Shown in pieces: positions 48,172-60,224 of a stretch of DNA of 64,000 bases. Source of the DNA: Ceratodon purpureus (lineage: Eukaryota; Streptophyta; Bryopsida; Pseudoditrichales; Ditrichaceae); the NCBI GenBank assembly GCA_014871385.1, contig CM026428.1, positions 8,848,772-8,912,771 on the forward strand. The letters run 5' to 3'. A program made the position numbers and the translations under genes. The notes below the pieces were generated by a model. It was not told the origin of the DNA. It saw nothing but the letters and a program-made list of their open reading frames with translations, and did no database searches. Positions within the stretch are counted from its first letter, which is position 1; each line of letters begins with the position of its first letter.

Positions 48172-50310
48172 GTGTATTATGTGAAACATTTATAAATACA
48201 TAAAATGCATGTTATATAAAATATAAATAAAAGATGTATTTAAAAAAATTCAAACAAGTCATTAACACATGAATACCTTTCCAAATAGTTAAAAATGTTT
48301 GATGTTTCTAAAAAACATACAAGTTAAGACCTATGAAGGAATTTATGCAAATTGGCTTGTGGTTACATATGGACAAATTGAAGATCCAACAAAAAAATTG
48401 TTAGATTCAATTTTTTATTTATAGATGAATTATTAAATTAGTAATAGTTTAAAATATTAATTTTATATAGATTAAAAATTTATGGAAACACAAAATTTAG
48501 GTTTAAAAAAAAATTGCCTATTTAGTATGTGTAAACTTTAACATCTTAGAGATATGGTAATAACATAAAATGTCCTTATTTTAGGTTTTGGAGTATAAAA
48601 ACAATGAAGGTATAAGTTTTGAAGAGTGTGAGTTGCTATAACAAGTCCTTATTGTTTTTTCTTCAGTTTTGATTGTTTTTAAACAAAATTAACCTAGTTT
48701 GGGTTCGAAATGTTTTGATAAGGTGTAATTTGGTATCATTAAATTCCTTTCTCTTTCCTCTTCTTATTAACATGTCTAGAAATGTAGTAAAAACTGACAA
48801 AATATTAAACAAATAGGAAAAAATTAATAAATGGCCTTTAAATTTTGGAAATAGCTCAAAATTTTTGTAAAACAATAAGATGGTGCCTCTAGTGTTTATA
48901 TTTAGTATCAAAGTTTTGGAAACTTTTGGAACTTTGATACTATTTAAATTTGGTGTTTGACTAATTTATTATATGTTTATTATTAGTTAAATATACTTTA
49001 AAAATACATGAAATCTCAAAATAAACTTAGATAAGTAGTTAGTAATTTGAATAATTGATTGTGTGGCTAATTTTGATAACTTATTGAGTGGAAATTTACA
49101 TGTATACAATAATAGAGTTTATTAAAATTAGTTCTTAAAAAAATAAAAAATAAAAAATGAGAAGACACTTCTTTTGACATGTTATACATATAGATTTTAA
49201 TTACAATGAGTTTTTCTAAAGGAAATCTTTTAATGGCTCTAGATTAAAACAAGAAAGAAAGTAGCCGACAACAAAAAGTAACCAAGAGCTCCAAGAGACA
49301 ATTAAAAATCTAGTGTTTTTGCTCTCAGAGGCTTATCTTTTTTCTAGGATGTTCTTTAACTGATGACTATTGGAAAATAACGTATGTGATTGTAGTTCAA
49401 GAACCAAACATTTTTGGAGATAAGTGCAGAACTAAGGCTTAAAAGAACCTACAAAGTATTCTTGTTTTTACATAGAATCATCACTGCTTGCATCACTAGT
49501 ATTTAGGATTTGCAAGAAAATTGATAGCTGACGAAGACAACACAATTGGAAGAAGCTGATCCAAAGTCAACAAGAAAGAGCAATGAGTAAACATTGCTGC
49601 CAAATGAAGAGGTAATATTTTGTTTTAAAAAAAATAGTTTAATTGATTAATTTTATTTTTTTAAGGCACTACAACAACGACAATTTGAACTTGGTAGTAT
49701 TGCGTTAATGATGATAAAAGCATTGAGGAGGTATGACCTTTGCTAGTGGCTTGAGTTTAAAGAATTGAAGTTGAAGAGCTAAGGTTAGACGGTGTCGTGT
49801 TAAGAAATGTTGGCGAATCTTATTATGACCCTTAGAGCTCAAGGGTCAAGGATAGGATAAGAAACCACAAGATACAAGACAAATAGAACGGACGGAAGAC
49901 TATTGGTTGAACCGTCTATGAATATGGCTTCTAAACTTTCAAATTCACAATCTGCTGGTGAATAAACAACCTTCTGATGAGAACGACATATGATTCAACT
50001 ATGTTGTTTGAGAAAAAGAAAAGTCTAGCTCAAGCTTCAATTGAAATTCTTCAACTTGAGATTCAAAAAACTTCCCAATGCATTATGTAAAAATTTAAGA
50101 CAATTATATCAAATTGATGAAACTTTAGGTCGGTCTTTCTTTACCCTAAACTTGAATACTTCATAGCAAGAAGAGATAACCTTGAAGTTTTCTCAAAAAG
50201 TGACGTAATTCTTTACTCCAATCAAAATCCATCCAAATAAATATAAAATAAATAATGTACAAACAATGGATGGAGATATAAATTCCTTTAGTATGTTCTG
50301 TTAAATACCA
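48172..50310. other. AT-rich spacer, no gene
   Basis: Only short ORFs in AT-rich sequence, none recognised. Between about 49480 and 50160 the composition is more mixed and may be an old, unidentifiable repeat. Confidence 0.4.
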
Positions 50311-50312
50311 AG

Positions 50313-50376
50313 CCGTGGAAGCTCAACTGGTAAAATGCTTCAAGCTTTATAGCAGAGGTTTGGGTTCAAAACCATT
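50313..50376 (+). repeat. tRNA-like SINE head (A box and B box)
   Basis: GTGGAAGCTCAACTGG (50315-50330) resembles a tRNA A box. GGTTTGGGTTCAAAACC (50358-50374), 28 bases later, contains a B box within a T-arm-like fold. The spacing fits an internal Pol III promoter. A full cloverleaf is not evident, so this is more likely the head of a tRNA-derived SINE or a tRNA pseudogene. The following 350 bases contain diverged internal repeats (TGTTAGTAGAAGA followed by TTCTAGCAC at about 50440 and 50703) that may be its body. Confidence 0.45.
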
Positions 50377-53300
50377 TGAACCGTACGAGCAGGTGAACGA
50401 CTACCTTGCTTGTGATGCCTCTTGATGACCATGCAGGTGTTAGTAGAAGACTTCTAGATTCTAGCACTTCTTGCAAACCTATCTTTTCTTAATTCAAACA
50501 TGTCTTTTCTTAAAACATAAATGTCTTGTTTTAAAAGAGTGGGTTGAACATCTCATGGAGAGTGGATTTGTGGCTGATCTTGATTACTTTTAATAACTAT
50601 GCATGTGTTAGTAGAAAGTCACATGGAGCTTAGAATTGTGGCAGTGTTTTGCTTGTGACGCCCCCTATCGACCTTTCCTAAGAAGATTCACATGAAAAGA
50701 GATGTTAGTAGAAGAGATTCTAGCACCTCTTTTGAATCTGTCTTTTTCCAAAACAGTGCGTTGAAATTTTCATGGAAATTAACTATTTTTCTGAAGTTAA
50801 TTTTCATGGAGATTCCTACATTTCTAAACTTGAGATATTGCATTAAGGATAAGTTTAGATAAGGCCCAAATACGAGTTTCAATCTTGCGAAACACTGGCC
50901 AGTTGGATCATCGACATTCACCATGTGAGAATCATGCCTTTGTTCACAACTTTTCTCAATTTGCCTATTCAAAGGAATTATTTTTAAATTTTAGCCAATT
51001 ACTATATTGAGATTGATAGAAAAACCAACACCTATCATGGTTATGCAAGAGTATGCTTCGCCAAATTGTTGAAAAGGGCAAGAATTTTGCTACAAACATG
51101 TTCTAAAGGTAACATGAAATTTTGTTCAAAATTTATGAACCTATTTAATCTGCTCATTTAATGAATCATCACGTTCTTCGAACACCAAGACCTGTCTATT
51201 GAGTGATTGTTGTAAAGACACAATGAGCTACCTCAAAACCTTTAAGGACAATCAAACAATCATCTTCCAAATGTGTAAGGTTAACTCGTCTGTAAGGACT
51301 ATTCATGTACTTCATTGTCACCTCAAGGTAACCACCCAGGACGTTTTTAAATGATACAAGGTTGAGGGCAAACTTTCTTGATGCCCATGGCCTATGGACT
51401 TTTTGTGCATAGCTCTTAACATATTTCACAACAATCAAACCATTCATAAGTTAGCTCTTCCTTCTTGGGTAGAATCCATTCAGCGCAGAAACCAAATATA
51501 TTTACTTCATTACGCTCTAAGTATTTTGTAGGAATCAACTAGAGTCTTTGATGAGTACACAGTTATAATAATATGGTTTTGAGGAACAACTAGACATGTC
51601 AACACCCAAACCGTTCACGTCTCTTCCTCTCCAATAGGACATGAAAATAGGGGTTGAAATCTGTAAATTTTTGTTTTCAATGATTAAATACATAACATGT
51701 ACTTCCCAAGCATCACTTGCAACACCATATAGATTTAGCAAGTGCGTGAAAGACATACACGTTACTTTTCTTAACATAGCTAGACCTTATATGCGCATCT
51801 GACTTCTTTATATCTTTATCATAAAACAAGGACAACAACTATGAGTTGAAATAGTTTTTTGACGCAAAGCAGTAGCAATGATGAAGGCGTTCACCCCAGT
51901 AATGGTTGTGATATGTTATCCTATTGAAGAATGTGTCACTATTCTTTTAATAACTATTGATAATGTTGGTATTTGAATGCATAACAAACTTTCAAGATAT
52001 CTACTCTAGATTTGTAGCTAGAAAGAGGGATGTAAATATGGTGGTTAATAGTGCTTTTAGAATGTCCAAAGTCTTTGATGCAGAAAAGTAATCATCAAAG
52101 ATAGCATTGTAAAGGCACTTTACAAAGTACTAGTTGCAAGGATAATGTGTCATTTTAAAATCTTGAACAAATTCACCAAAGTTATAATGGAGGAGGCTTT
52201 GATCAACACCTCAAATATTGAAGGACTTCTCTTGTTATTGATTTTGAAGAGAAATTATAATCTCCCTTGTAGCGAAAAAAGATTTTGCATGCTCCAAATT
52301 CTTGAAGTCATTCGGCACTTACTTCTGGAACAATGCTATCTAAATTTAATCCATCACCAATCAACAGTGATCAATGCAATATAAAATTCTGAATCTTTTA
52401 ATTTTATTTATTGTTGCAAAGAAAATAAGATAAAACACAGTGTGAATAACGTGCCTTCATCCTTTAAAGGGACTTCTGAAGTGCTAGCTTCTTCAGTGTG
52501 CTTAAAGAAAAATGGCACAAATGCTTGAAAGCGGACCTTCAACCTCTCGGAATCATGGTTCATGCTGATACATGTTCCTGAATGTTGTTGTTGTGTAGAT
52601 TAAAAAATTCATTATTTGACCTTGAAATTCCTTTTGGAAATTGAGAGATGTCCTTTTTCTTTAGAAAATATAGTCGCAATGTTTGACAAGTCCTCGTCTA
52701 AGTCTTTAGAACTTGTAGAAATAAAATAGGTTGGCCTTCTATACCTGATGGCATTATGTAATCTTAGATGCCCACCTAAATCTAACATTGTGCACTTGCA
52801 TGCAAATCAGATTAGTAGATATGACTTAAAAGATTAATAAAAAGACATCTTTTGAAAATATTCACAATGTTTGGAAACTCAATCTTAATCACACACCCTA
52901 CCTCTAAACCATCTCCATTTGTAAATGGCGGCGAGCCTTGTGAATCTACCACTTCACTACCCCGGTCCTTCACCTCATGTTCTCAAGACCCCTTGGCCTC
53001 CCTTCGACACCATCCCTTGGCCTCTCCAACACCACCTCTTCGCCTCCATGAATCCCTTTTTTTGATATTAAATGTTTTCAAATTTTTAAATTAGAATTAT
53101 TCACATTTTGAATATTATATATGTTAAAAATAATATAGGATGAATAAAATATTTTAATGTAATTCAATGGTGACTTTTGACCTTATAATGAAAAATAAAT
53201 AAAAAATTATTTCATGAATTACATTTTCCTCTTTCATTCTAACGTTTTAACATTTTTTTATTAATTAATAACTTGTAGACAATAATTTGATTATTGGTGA

Positions 53301-53700
53301 ATTTTTATTGAAACAATTATTGAATCTATAGTAATATATATATATATATATAAAATTATAATTATAATTATAGGCATTCCGATTCACCTAATAAAATTTT
53401 CAAATGATCACAATTCTAATTTTTAGGATAAATCACTACTTGAAAAAAAATTGCATAAAATTCAAAAATTTTAAAAATCAAAATCAAATTCAAAAATCAA
53501 TGAACATACTTTGAGTTTTATGGTAAGTCAAACTGAATTAAATTTTTAAATATGGTTCATAAGTATGTATATTGTAAGTCATGTTTTCTATTTATGAATT
53601 TGAACTTTATTTAAATACATTCTATTTGATTTTATATACATGCAAATTACATCAAATACAACTATATGGATGTAGAGATTTTTTTTAAATATTTAATAAC
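50377..53700. other. AT-rich spacer with unassigned ORFs
   Basis: Two neighbouring minus-strand ORFs of 80 and 83 codons (51777-51535 and 51447-51196) have mixed amino-acid composition (for example YWRGRDVNGLG and KVHRPWASRKFAL) unlike the low-complexity ORFs around them. They could be remnants of one gene, but I recognise no family. The remainder, including a C-rich patch at 52900-53050 and TA repeats near 53333-53352, has nothing I can support. Confidence 0.25.
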
Positions 53701-54698
53701 AATATGCACTTATTGTATATAATTTTTTTATCTATTATACAAATGAGCATGGATGTCTCACTCGACGGTTCCACGCCGGAATCCGTCGAGGAGACAACTC
53801 ACACCTTTAGCATGTGCCTTGGAGACCGCTACGGCAGTGGTGGCGCGCATGGTGCAGTTGCGAACGGTTTGATGGAGAAAGAAGGCGACACACTCTTGCA
53901 GTGCTACCTGATCCGCCTCCACGCTTCGACTTTCCATGCACACACCATACACAATCTTTTGGAGCTCCTTCCCATGAACTATCCATTTCTTTCCTCAAAC
54001 TTATTCTAAGCTTATCGTAATTTGGTCAGCTTGAGGGTTTGAGGTCTTGTGCTTGCGGCTCCAGTGAAGTGATCGCAATCGACTTGTTTGCTGAGCTCGA
54101 CTGTTTTGTTGAGCCGTTGCTGCGTTTCATGAGCTCGGGGAGCAACGCATCTCGCAGTAGAGCTGGGATTTATTTTTGGAGAGGATGTTTATAGCTTTTG
54201 GTTGTGCGCTTGTGGTGATTGAGTGAGTGCAGGGCGAGGTGATTGCCTTTCGTTTTGTGACGTGATTCTGGCTCAGGAATTCGGAGCTCTGATGGAGCGT
54301 TATGGTTTTGGTAGCTGCGGGGAAGTGGAGGCGTCTTCACGGCTTGGCAGTTCGGAATTCACTACATTTAGGTGCGTGGTGAATTTTTTAGTTCTCGTTA
54401 GGGTTTCGTGCGAGTGGTTTCTCTTACGGAATTTTGAATTGTAATTTTAACTACCAGGAGGTTTGATTAGGTGCTGTGAGTAAATGTCACAAGGAATTGT
54501 TGTCGTTCGTGCGAACATTGCGCGAGATTTGTTATTTTCGTGTGCTTGGAAATGAAATTACAGCAATCAAGAGGTTTTTAGTGCTGTGATTATATTCTGT
54601 GGATAAATCTCAATAAGCAATCATCATTTTTTGTGAGAATTTTTTAGAGATGAGATCATATTCATACGTTACTCGGCTTGATTCGTGTTTTGTAGACT

Positions 54699-54824
54699 AT
54701 GGCTTTCCGCCAATGCGCATTGTTCCAATTTCTTTTGTTTTGTCTATGCAGCGAGATAGCATTGGTATTCAGTGCACTACGTATTAGATGCCAGAGAAAA
54801 AAATTCGATGAAATTGAGATTTAA
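54699..54824 (+). pseudogene. Signal-peptide-like 41-codon ORF of a possible receptor gene remnant
   Basis: ATG 54699 opens MAFRQCALFQFLLFCLCSEI, a good secretory signal peptide, and closes at TAA 54822-54824. It is preceded by about 700 bases of leader-like sequence. The same-strand membrane exon at 55777-55952 suggests both are parts of one receptor-like gene. No extracellular leucine-rich or lectin-like repeats are visible between them, so the gene appears decayed. The link between the two pieces is inference. Confidence 0.3.
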
Positions 54825-55776
54825 GTTTCAATTTGTTGTTGAGCTTGGCTGGAGTTGGCTGGTGGGGGCGTTGTGATCAAATTTTGCTTGTAGAGAAACG
54901 GGTCAGCTGATTGTTGAGAGAACTGTTGTTTGCGTGACCCTTGAGGGAGCTGCAAGTGCACTCATGAGTACTAGTACGATTTCTTAATCTTTGATTTTCC
55001 TCAATTATCATATAACCTTGTGCAATTTGCTTGGAAACTGTGTTTAATGAAACGTTTGTTTTCTCGGTATTTCGAGGGGTTTAACTGTACTGAACAGTTT
55101 CAGTTCTCAATATGCAGCGAAAGAATGTATTGAGATGTTTTTGGATTGCTTGTATCAGTTGCCGTGGACAACTCAAAGTTCACGCAAACAACATTCCTTC
55201 TGTTGTGGCGGTGAAAGAATTAGCAAGTAACAATGGTGGACTTTGCACAATGGCTGCAGGCAGAGCATGATCGAGGAATTCTGGAACTATCTTCGCGACG
55301 ACATTGACACTGTCTTTTTCCAAGACGAGCCTGTGAGAACGAATTCATTGTGTTCAAAGAAAGACAAGATGCTTTGCAGTGGTCATGAATTGTTGCGGTA
55401 ACATATATCGAAGTTACCATGATCGCTGCAACAGTCATGCATTGCGCCAGTAGTCGGGGGAATCCAATCGCGCTAGCATTGGGAGCATTCCCACACGAGG
55501 TGTTCTTCAAATGACTGCAACCTGCTGAGGCAGTCATCAATGGCCACCGCAAATTACGTTGAGTCACCCAGGACCGTCCTTTCAAGACATGGTTGTCTAC
55601 ACTGTGCACCGAAATACACGGAAGAGCTCACTTCTCTCGACCCACACATCAATACATGACTCCGAAAATTAATCCGAAAATTCAACAATTTGCTCTATTC
55701 CAATGCCCACATTTGTGTAGTTCGGAATAATCCCTAATTCCCAGATTGTCTTGCAACAAAACAGCCTAAACCCTGA

Positions 55777-55952
55777 ACCGTAGGCCAATTTGGCCTGCAA
55801 CCTGCATTAAGGGTTAAGAAGAACCACAATGTGACCATAATTATAACAGTGGTGGCTGCTGCTATTATTGTGTTGCTGGCGTCTATCGTCTCTTTGGTTA
55901 TAATTCGGAGATTGTTCAAAAGGATCCGTGTCCTTTGTGATATCCAGCGAGG
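55777..55952 (+). pseudogene. Transmembrane and juxtamembrane exon, receptor-kinase-like
   Basis: The open frame begins after a TGA at 55774-55776. It encodes NHNVTIIITVVAAAIIVLLA and continues with SIVSLVIIRRLFKRIRVLCD, a single membrane helix followed by a basic stop-transfer segment. A GTATGT donor follows at about 55953. A possible next exon (about 55991-56079) reads LEQLWKLISPPGSATH in frame and then meets TGA. This arrangement is typical of a plant receptor-like kinase junction. No kinase domain follows on this strand. Confidence 0.45.
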
Positions 55953-56432
55953 TATGTCCACTATCTTTCCTTTTCCGAATCAATCCAACAGGACTTGAGC
56001 AGTTGTGGAAGTTGATAAGCCCTCCTGGATCTGCTACTCATTGAACCGACCAGATTTTGAAGTACGAGTTGTTGTGTGGACAGGTACGAGTTCAACATGC
56101 GGAAGAATATATTTCGGCTTCGTGGTTTCGTTTTAGTGCTTCCATCGTGAGCCTCCGCTCCGTGTTTAGAGCGCACTTCTTGGGTTTAAGTGCTAGGATT
56201 TTGCGCCAATTGAGTGCTCATTTGTACAGAGGTATTACTCTGTCTCAGAGAGGCATTGAAATATTTGTAATTGGATTGCTTTTCAAGGAAGGAAAGAACA
56301 TCATTTTATAAAATATAAATATTTCAATCAGAGTTAAAGTTTCAACTAGTGAATCTTCTACAATAGTGAATGTAAAATCTTCTATCATAGTGAATGTAAA
56401 AATATTAAAAAATGTTCATTGCAGATACATAC

Positions 56433-56550
56433 CTTGTATACAATTCCAAAACTTCCTTCTCCCAATATCATACTTGAGTGGAAATTTTTGGTTGCCACTT
56501 GTAATTCATGAAATCTAAACAAAGTTGGTTTAACATCATGTTGAAGAAAT
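56433..56550 (-). pseudogene. Receptor-like kinase exon fragment (ATP-binding loop)
   Basis: On the minus strand the sequence encodes KPTLFRFHELQVATKNFH followed by LGEGSFGIVYK and then a perfect donor (AAG|GTATGT) at 56432. This is the start of a plant receptor-like kinase domain: the F-x-x-x-EL-x-x-AT-x-x-F lead-in and the glycine loop GxGxxGxVYK. Neither the VAVK lysine exon nor the catalytic loop is visible downstream on the minus strand before 55.9 kb. It faces the plus-strand membrane exon, so the two cannot be one intact gene. Confidence 0.6.
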
Positions 56551-57621
56551 TTTACAAAACAATAACAAAGACATTGGTTTTGGTTTAGATTACCACTGTA
56601 CCACAACTCAATCGCCACCCACTGAACACATATTTATTGTTTTGATTTTTTTAACATTTCAAAAAATGGATTTTGAAATTTTATTTCTAGCAATGTTTCT
56701 GAGAAATCAACTATGATACTACAGTATCTAGAATATAGACTATATGTTTTACCTGAGGTTTATGAATTCAAACTTATGTTTGGTCAATGTCGTCTTCAAG
56801 AACATAGTTTTTGATTTTGTGGCAAAGACAAGTGCAACTCTTTAATTCTGCACAGTTTCCATAAATCCAATTATTGATTGTTAATCGTTGATTATTGTTA
56901 TTTTGCAGGGCATTATAGACCTTTGTGGAGTTCTACGAATTGGTGTGAAGTTGGGACCCTTTTATTTATTTGTTACTATAATCCACTCCTGGTTAGTCTT
57001 TAGGACTCGTGCATATTGCATTTGAGTTCTTGGACGGTACCAGGAGTGGGTTGTGCGGACGTTGTTGGATTGACCGAAGGTTTTTAAACCTTTCGACGAT
57101 CGCGAACGACCGCTTTACAGACTTTTACTTTATTTTATATCATCGATTTCTTCATTTGGTGGTTAGTGAATTAATGAATGCCTTGTGATTTTTTTTGAAG
57201 GAGGAGTGTTTATTTGGAATCGGATGGAATTTTAATTTTGAAAAGGAATGAAAATAATTTGTGATTTGGTTATAATTTTTAAATTTTAATTTAAAATTCT
57301 TTGATAGGATTTTCTGAATTAAATTAGCTAATGGTGTGAATGTGTAACAAGAACACAACAAAGGCCAAGAGTTAGACACAAAACTGACATGGTTTTCTGA
57401 GAATTAGAATACCTTGAACTTTTTGAGATAAGCAAGACACTCAACATCAGATTTTAATATAGAGCTTTAACTGTTCTTGCAACAAAATTGACTCACATTA
57501 GTCGTACAATAGTTCCCATGGCATGTGGGTTTGTACAACATGATATAGCTGAATGCTCTAAAACAAAAATAAAAGTACTATTTTAAATCATCGGGAGCAA
57601 TAGAATGAAGTCTATTGAATA
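56551..57621. other. AT-rich spacer before the Helitron
   Basis: No supported gene. A short moderately GC-rich segment at about 56990-57120 ends an otherwise AT-rich stretch. The Helitron 5' terminus probably lies near or after the end of this region. Confidence 0.35.
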
Positions 57622-58192
57622 TCTACTTTACATAGTACTATATTGAAATTTAATTACAACTCCCAAGTTAACACAAATAAAGAAATATACGCTGTAATGA
57701 AACTTGAATAACATCTTCTACAATTAAATATAGCTTCTATTATTCGATGATAAGATATGAAATATAGGAGTTTTTATTTTTATTTTTTTATTTATTTTTA
57801 TTTTTTTTTATTTTTTTTTGAATTGAGGAAAATTATGTTGTTTCACAAAAATTCATCAAACAATCATTGGTGTTTTACCTTAAATATCTATAGTGCACAG
57901 ATGATTTTCAATTGAGAATTAAAATTGACAGAAATCATGATATATTAAATCATGATCTATTTATTTATTTTGGATTCCAATTATTTCTTTTCTCTTCATA
58001 AAATTCTTTTTGAGGAGACTCATATTTTATATCATATATCTTATCATATAATTCATCACATTTTAATATAATATTGTAAAAGATTTATTGGAGATTTGAT
58101 TTTAAATATTTTATTTGAGATTGATATTTTTATCTGATTTCATTCTGAATTACAGAATATTTACAAGACATTTTTTCATATCATTTACCAAT

Positions 58193-58816
58193 ATGAATCG
58201 ATTTCGTCGTGAAGCTTTGAGTGTGCGTGCTCTACGTTCTATGGTTAGAGATCGAGTACAACGACAACAACCATCTCAAATGTCCGTGATTATGTCACCT
58301 CAAGGCTCATTGTTAGCTTCAGAGTTCCTGGAGATTCCAAACTCTATTCCTTCATCTACAACCTTAGATGTTGGCAGAGGAGTTGAACCCTCCCAAAATC
58401 ATGTAGATCTTTCCGCCATTGGGCCATTTCTTGCACCGTTGGATCAAGGAATTCCCTCGACTGATGTGGTGACCATTCCGAATTTTGCTTTGTTACGGTC
58501 GGAAATGAACAGACAAGAGGCTTTGGTTCGACGTGCAAACTCTCAACGTCAACGGATGATTCGAAACAGAGATGCGGCATTGGCAATTAGTGCAACAAGG
58601 GAGAGAATCAGAATTGAGCAACAAGCTCAATCAGAACGGAATAGGGCTATTGCTCTTAATATTCGTAGACAGAGGCTTGAAGATGAACATCGTGCTAGGT
58701 CGTTGCAGAATAGAAATATAGCATTGGATCGCCTTGCTTTACGAGAACCTATAGCTTTGTTGCCGCAATCGCCAGATCGTGTTCCAGAATCTGATGAAGA
58801 AGATATTACTGTTTGA
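58193..58816 (+). CDS. Helitron accessory ORF, Arg-rich coiled-coil protein
   Basis: ATG 58193 opens 207 codons on the Rep strand, 620 bases ahead of the Rep ORF. The N-terminus is basic (MNRFRREALSVRALRSMVRD). The middle is Ser/Pro-rich. The second half is a charged helix rich in Arg, Gln and Ala with repeated blocks (NRDAALAISATRERI, RNRAIALNIRRQRLE, QNRNIALDRLALRE), predicting a coiled coil that may bind nucleic acid. The C-terminus is acidic. It is not the RPA-like protein found in some plant Helitrons. It may be the split-off N-terminal part of Rep, whose first residues are likewise Arg-rich, or a separate protein. Function not known. Confidence 0.55.
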   Translation: MNRFRREALSVRALRSMVRDRVQRQQPSQMSVIMSPQGSLLASEFLEIPNSIPSSTTLDVGRGVEPSQNHVDLSAIGPFLAPLDQGIPSTDVVTIPNFALLRSEMNRQEALVRRANSQRQRMIRNRDAALAISATRERIRIEQQAQSERNRAIALNIRRQRLEDEHRARSLQNRNIALDRLALREPIALLPQSPDRVPESDEEDITV

Positions 58817-59328
58817 CGTTGTAGTTTGAAAAGACTTTTACATGTTTATTTCCTTCTGTTTATTATATAGTATAGCGTTTGTTTTAAATAAAATATTGTT
58901 GTTTTTTGCTATAAATTATTAGACTATCAACTCAATATTCTATTACAAGGTTTTTTGGAATTTGTGTCTTTTCAATCTCAATGATGAAAATGATTTTTGA
59001 AATTGTTGTTTTGAATGTTAGAAGTGAAAATTATGTATGCCTTTAATTTTACTGTTTTTGAGCTCAATGTATACATATTATAAGCATCACATTTTCTTTG
59101 AACTTCAAATAACCTTGAAGAATTAATGATAATAAAGATTTTGATATTCAATAACATTTATCCAAATATCTTGAAAAGTATCTGTATCTGACATTCCTCA
59201 TTTTTTTTCTAATGTTTAGATGTATTTTAAGATTTTTTATTATAAACTTATATTAAAAAAATATATATTTTATACCTTTAGCTCATATTATTTATTATTA
59301 CATTTGACATGATGCAGGTGATTATGTG

Positions 59329-59330
59329 AT

Positions 59331-59425
<95 letters not shown>
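59329..59425. repeat. (TA)n microsatellite
   Basis: About 97 bases of almost pure TA dinucleotide, with one short AAAT interruption near 59342, end 14 bases before the Rep start codon. An in-frame TGA at 59433-59435 separates it from the Rep ORF, so it is not translated with Rep. Confidence 0.95.
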
Positions 59426-59428
<3 letters not shown>

Positions 59429-59438
59429 TCCATGAAAA

Positions 59439-60186
59439 ATGGACAATTCATTGGTAGAAGAAGATACTTTGCCTTACAGCCATAGAGTTGAAGGTATTGC
59501 CGAGGTGCAAAGTCAACGTATGTATGAACAGTTATTGAGGCGACGTGCAGCACGAAGAACTAGCAGAGCCAGAGAAGATGGCGGTGCACATGAAGTACGC
59601 TTGGAGAGGTCACGATTAGGAAGACGCGGGCAGATGGATTTTACTCCTCATTATTTGGGTCGCATGGATCGAGTTTGTACCTCCTGTCGTGGACTACATT
59701 GGAGTGATGAAAGATTGACAACCTCAAGTAATCTAAATCTACAATTTGGATCTTGTTGTCTAAAAGGCAAGGTGAGCCTTCCTTTATTGCGAGATCCTCC
59801 ACAACGGTTGCGCCAGTTATTTGAAGGTGACAACGAACAAGCTAAAGAATTTCGTACAAATATTCGGAGATACAATGCTGCCTTTGCGTTTACTTCTGTT
59901 GGGACTTCAAGTTCCAATACATACGTTGCAGGAAATGGTCCCTATGTTTTTAAATTCCAAGGAGAATTAAGACATCTGAGTGGATCGTTGTTGCCTACTG
60001 TTGGTGAAACACCCAAATATGCTCAACTTTATTTTATTGATACTACTGAGGCAACTAACATTCGAATGGAGCGTAATCCAGAGTGTACTCAAACTACTAT
60101 GCTGGAGATTCAAGAATTATTACAAACTCATCATGCGTTTCATAGACACTACAAACAAGCATATGAAATCATGATGGAGTTCGAAG

Positions 60187-60224
<38 letters not shown>

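Noticed and set aside
53704..54009. 101-codon plus-strand ORF and two overlapping minus-strand ORFs in a GC-richer patch
   Set aside because: No domain in any of the frames; the patch may be an old gene fragment but no strand can be chosen.
55220..55609. 129-codon minus-strand ORF and a VAVKEL-like plus-strand string
   Set aside because: The resemblance to kinase subdomain II is only a few residues and is followed by a stop. The minus ORF has no kinase motifs.
59278..59553. Minus-strand ORF with a long Tyr-Ile repeat
   Set aside because: Translation of the TA microsatellite.
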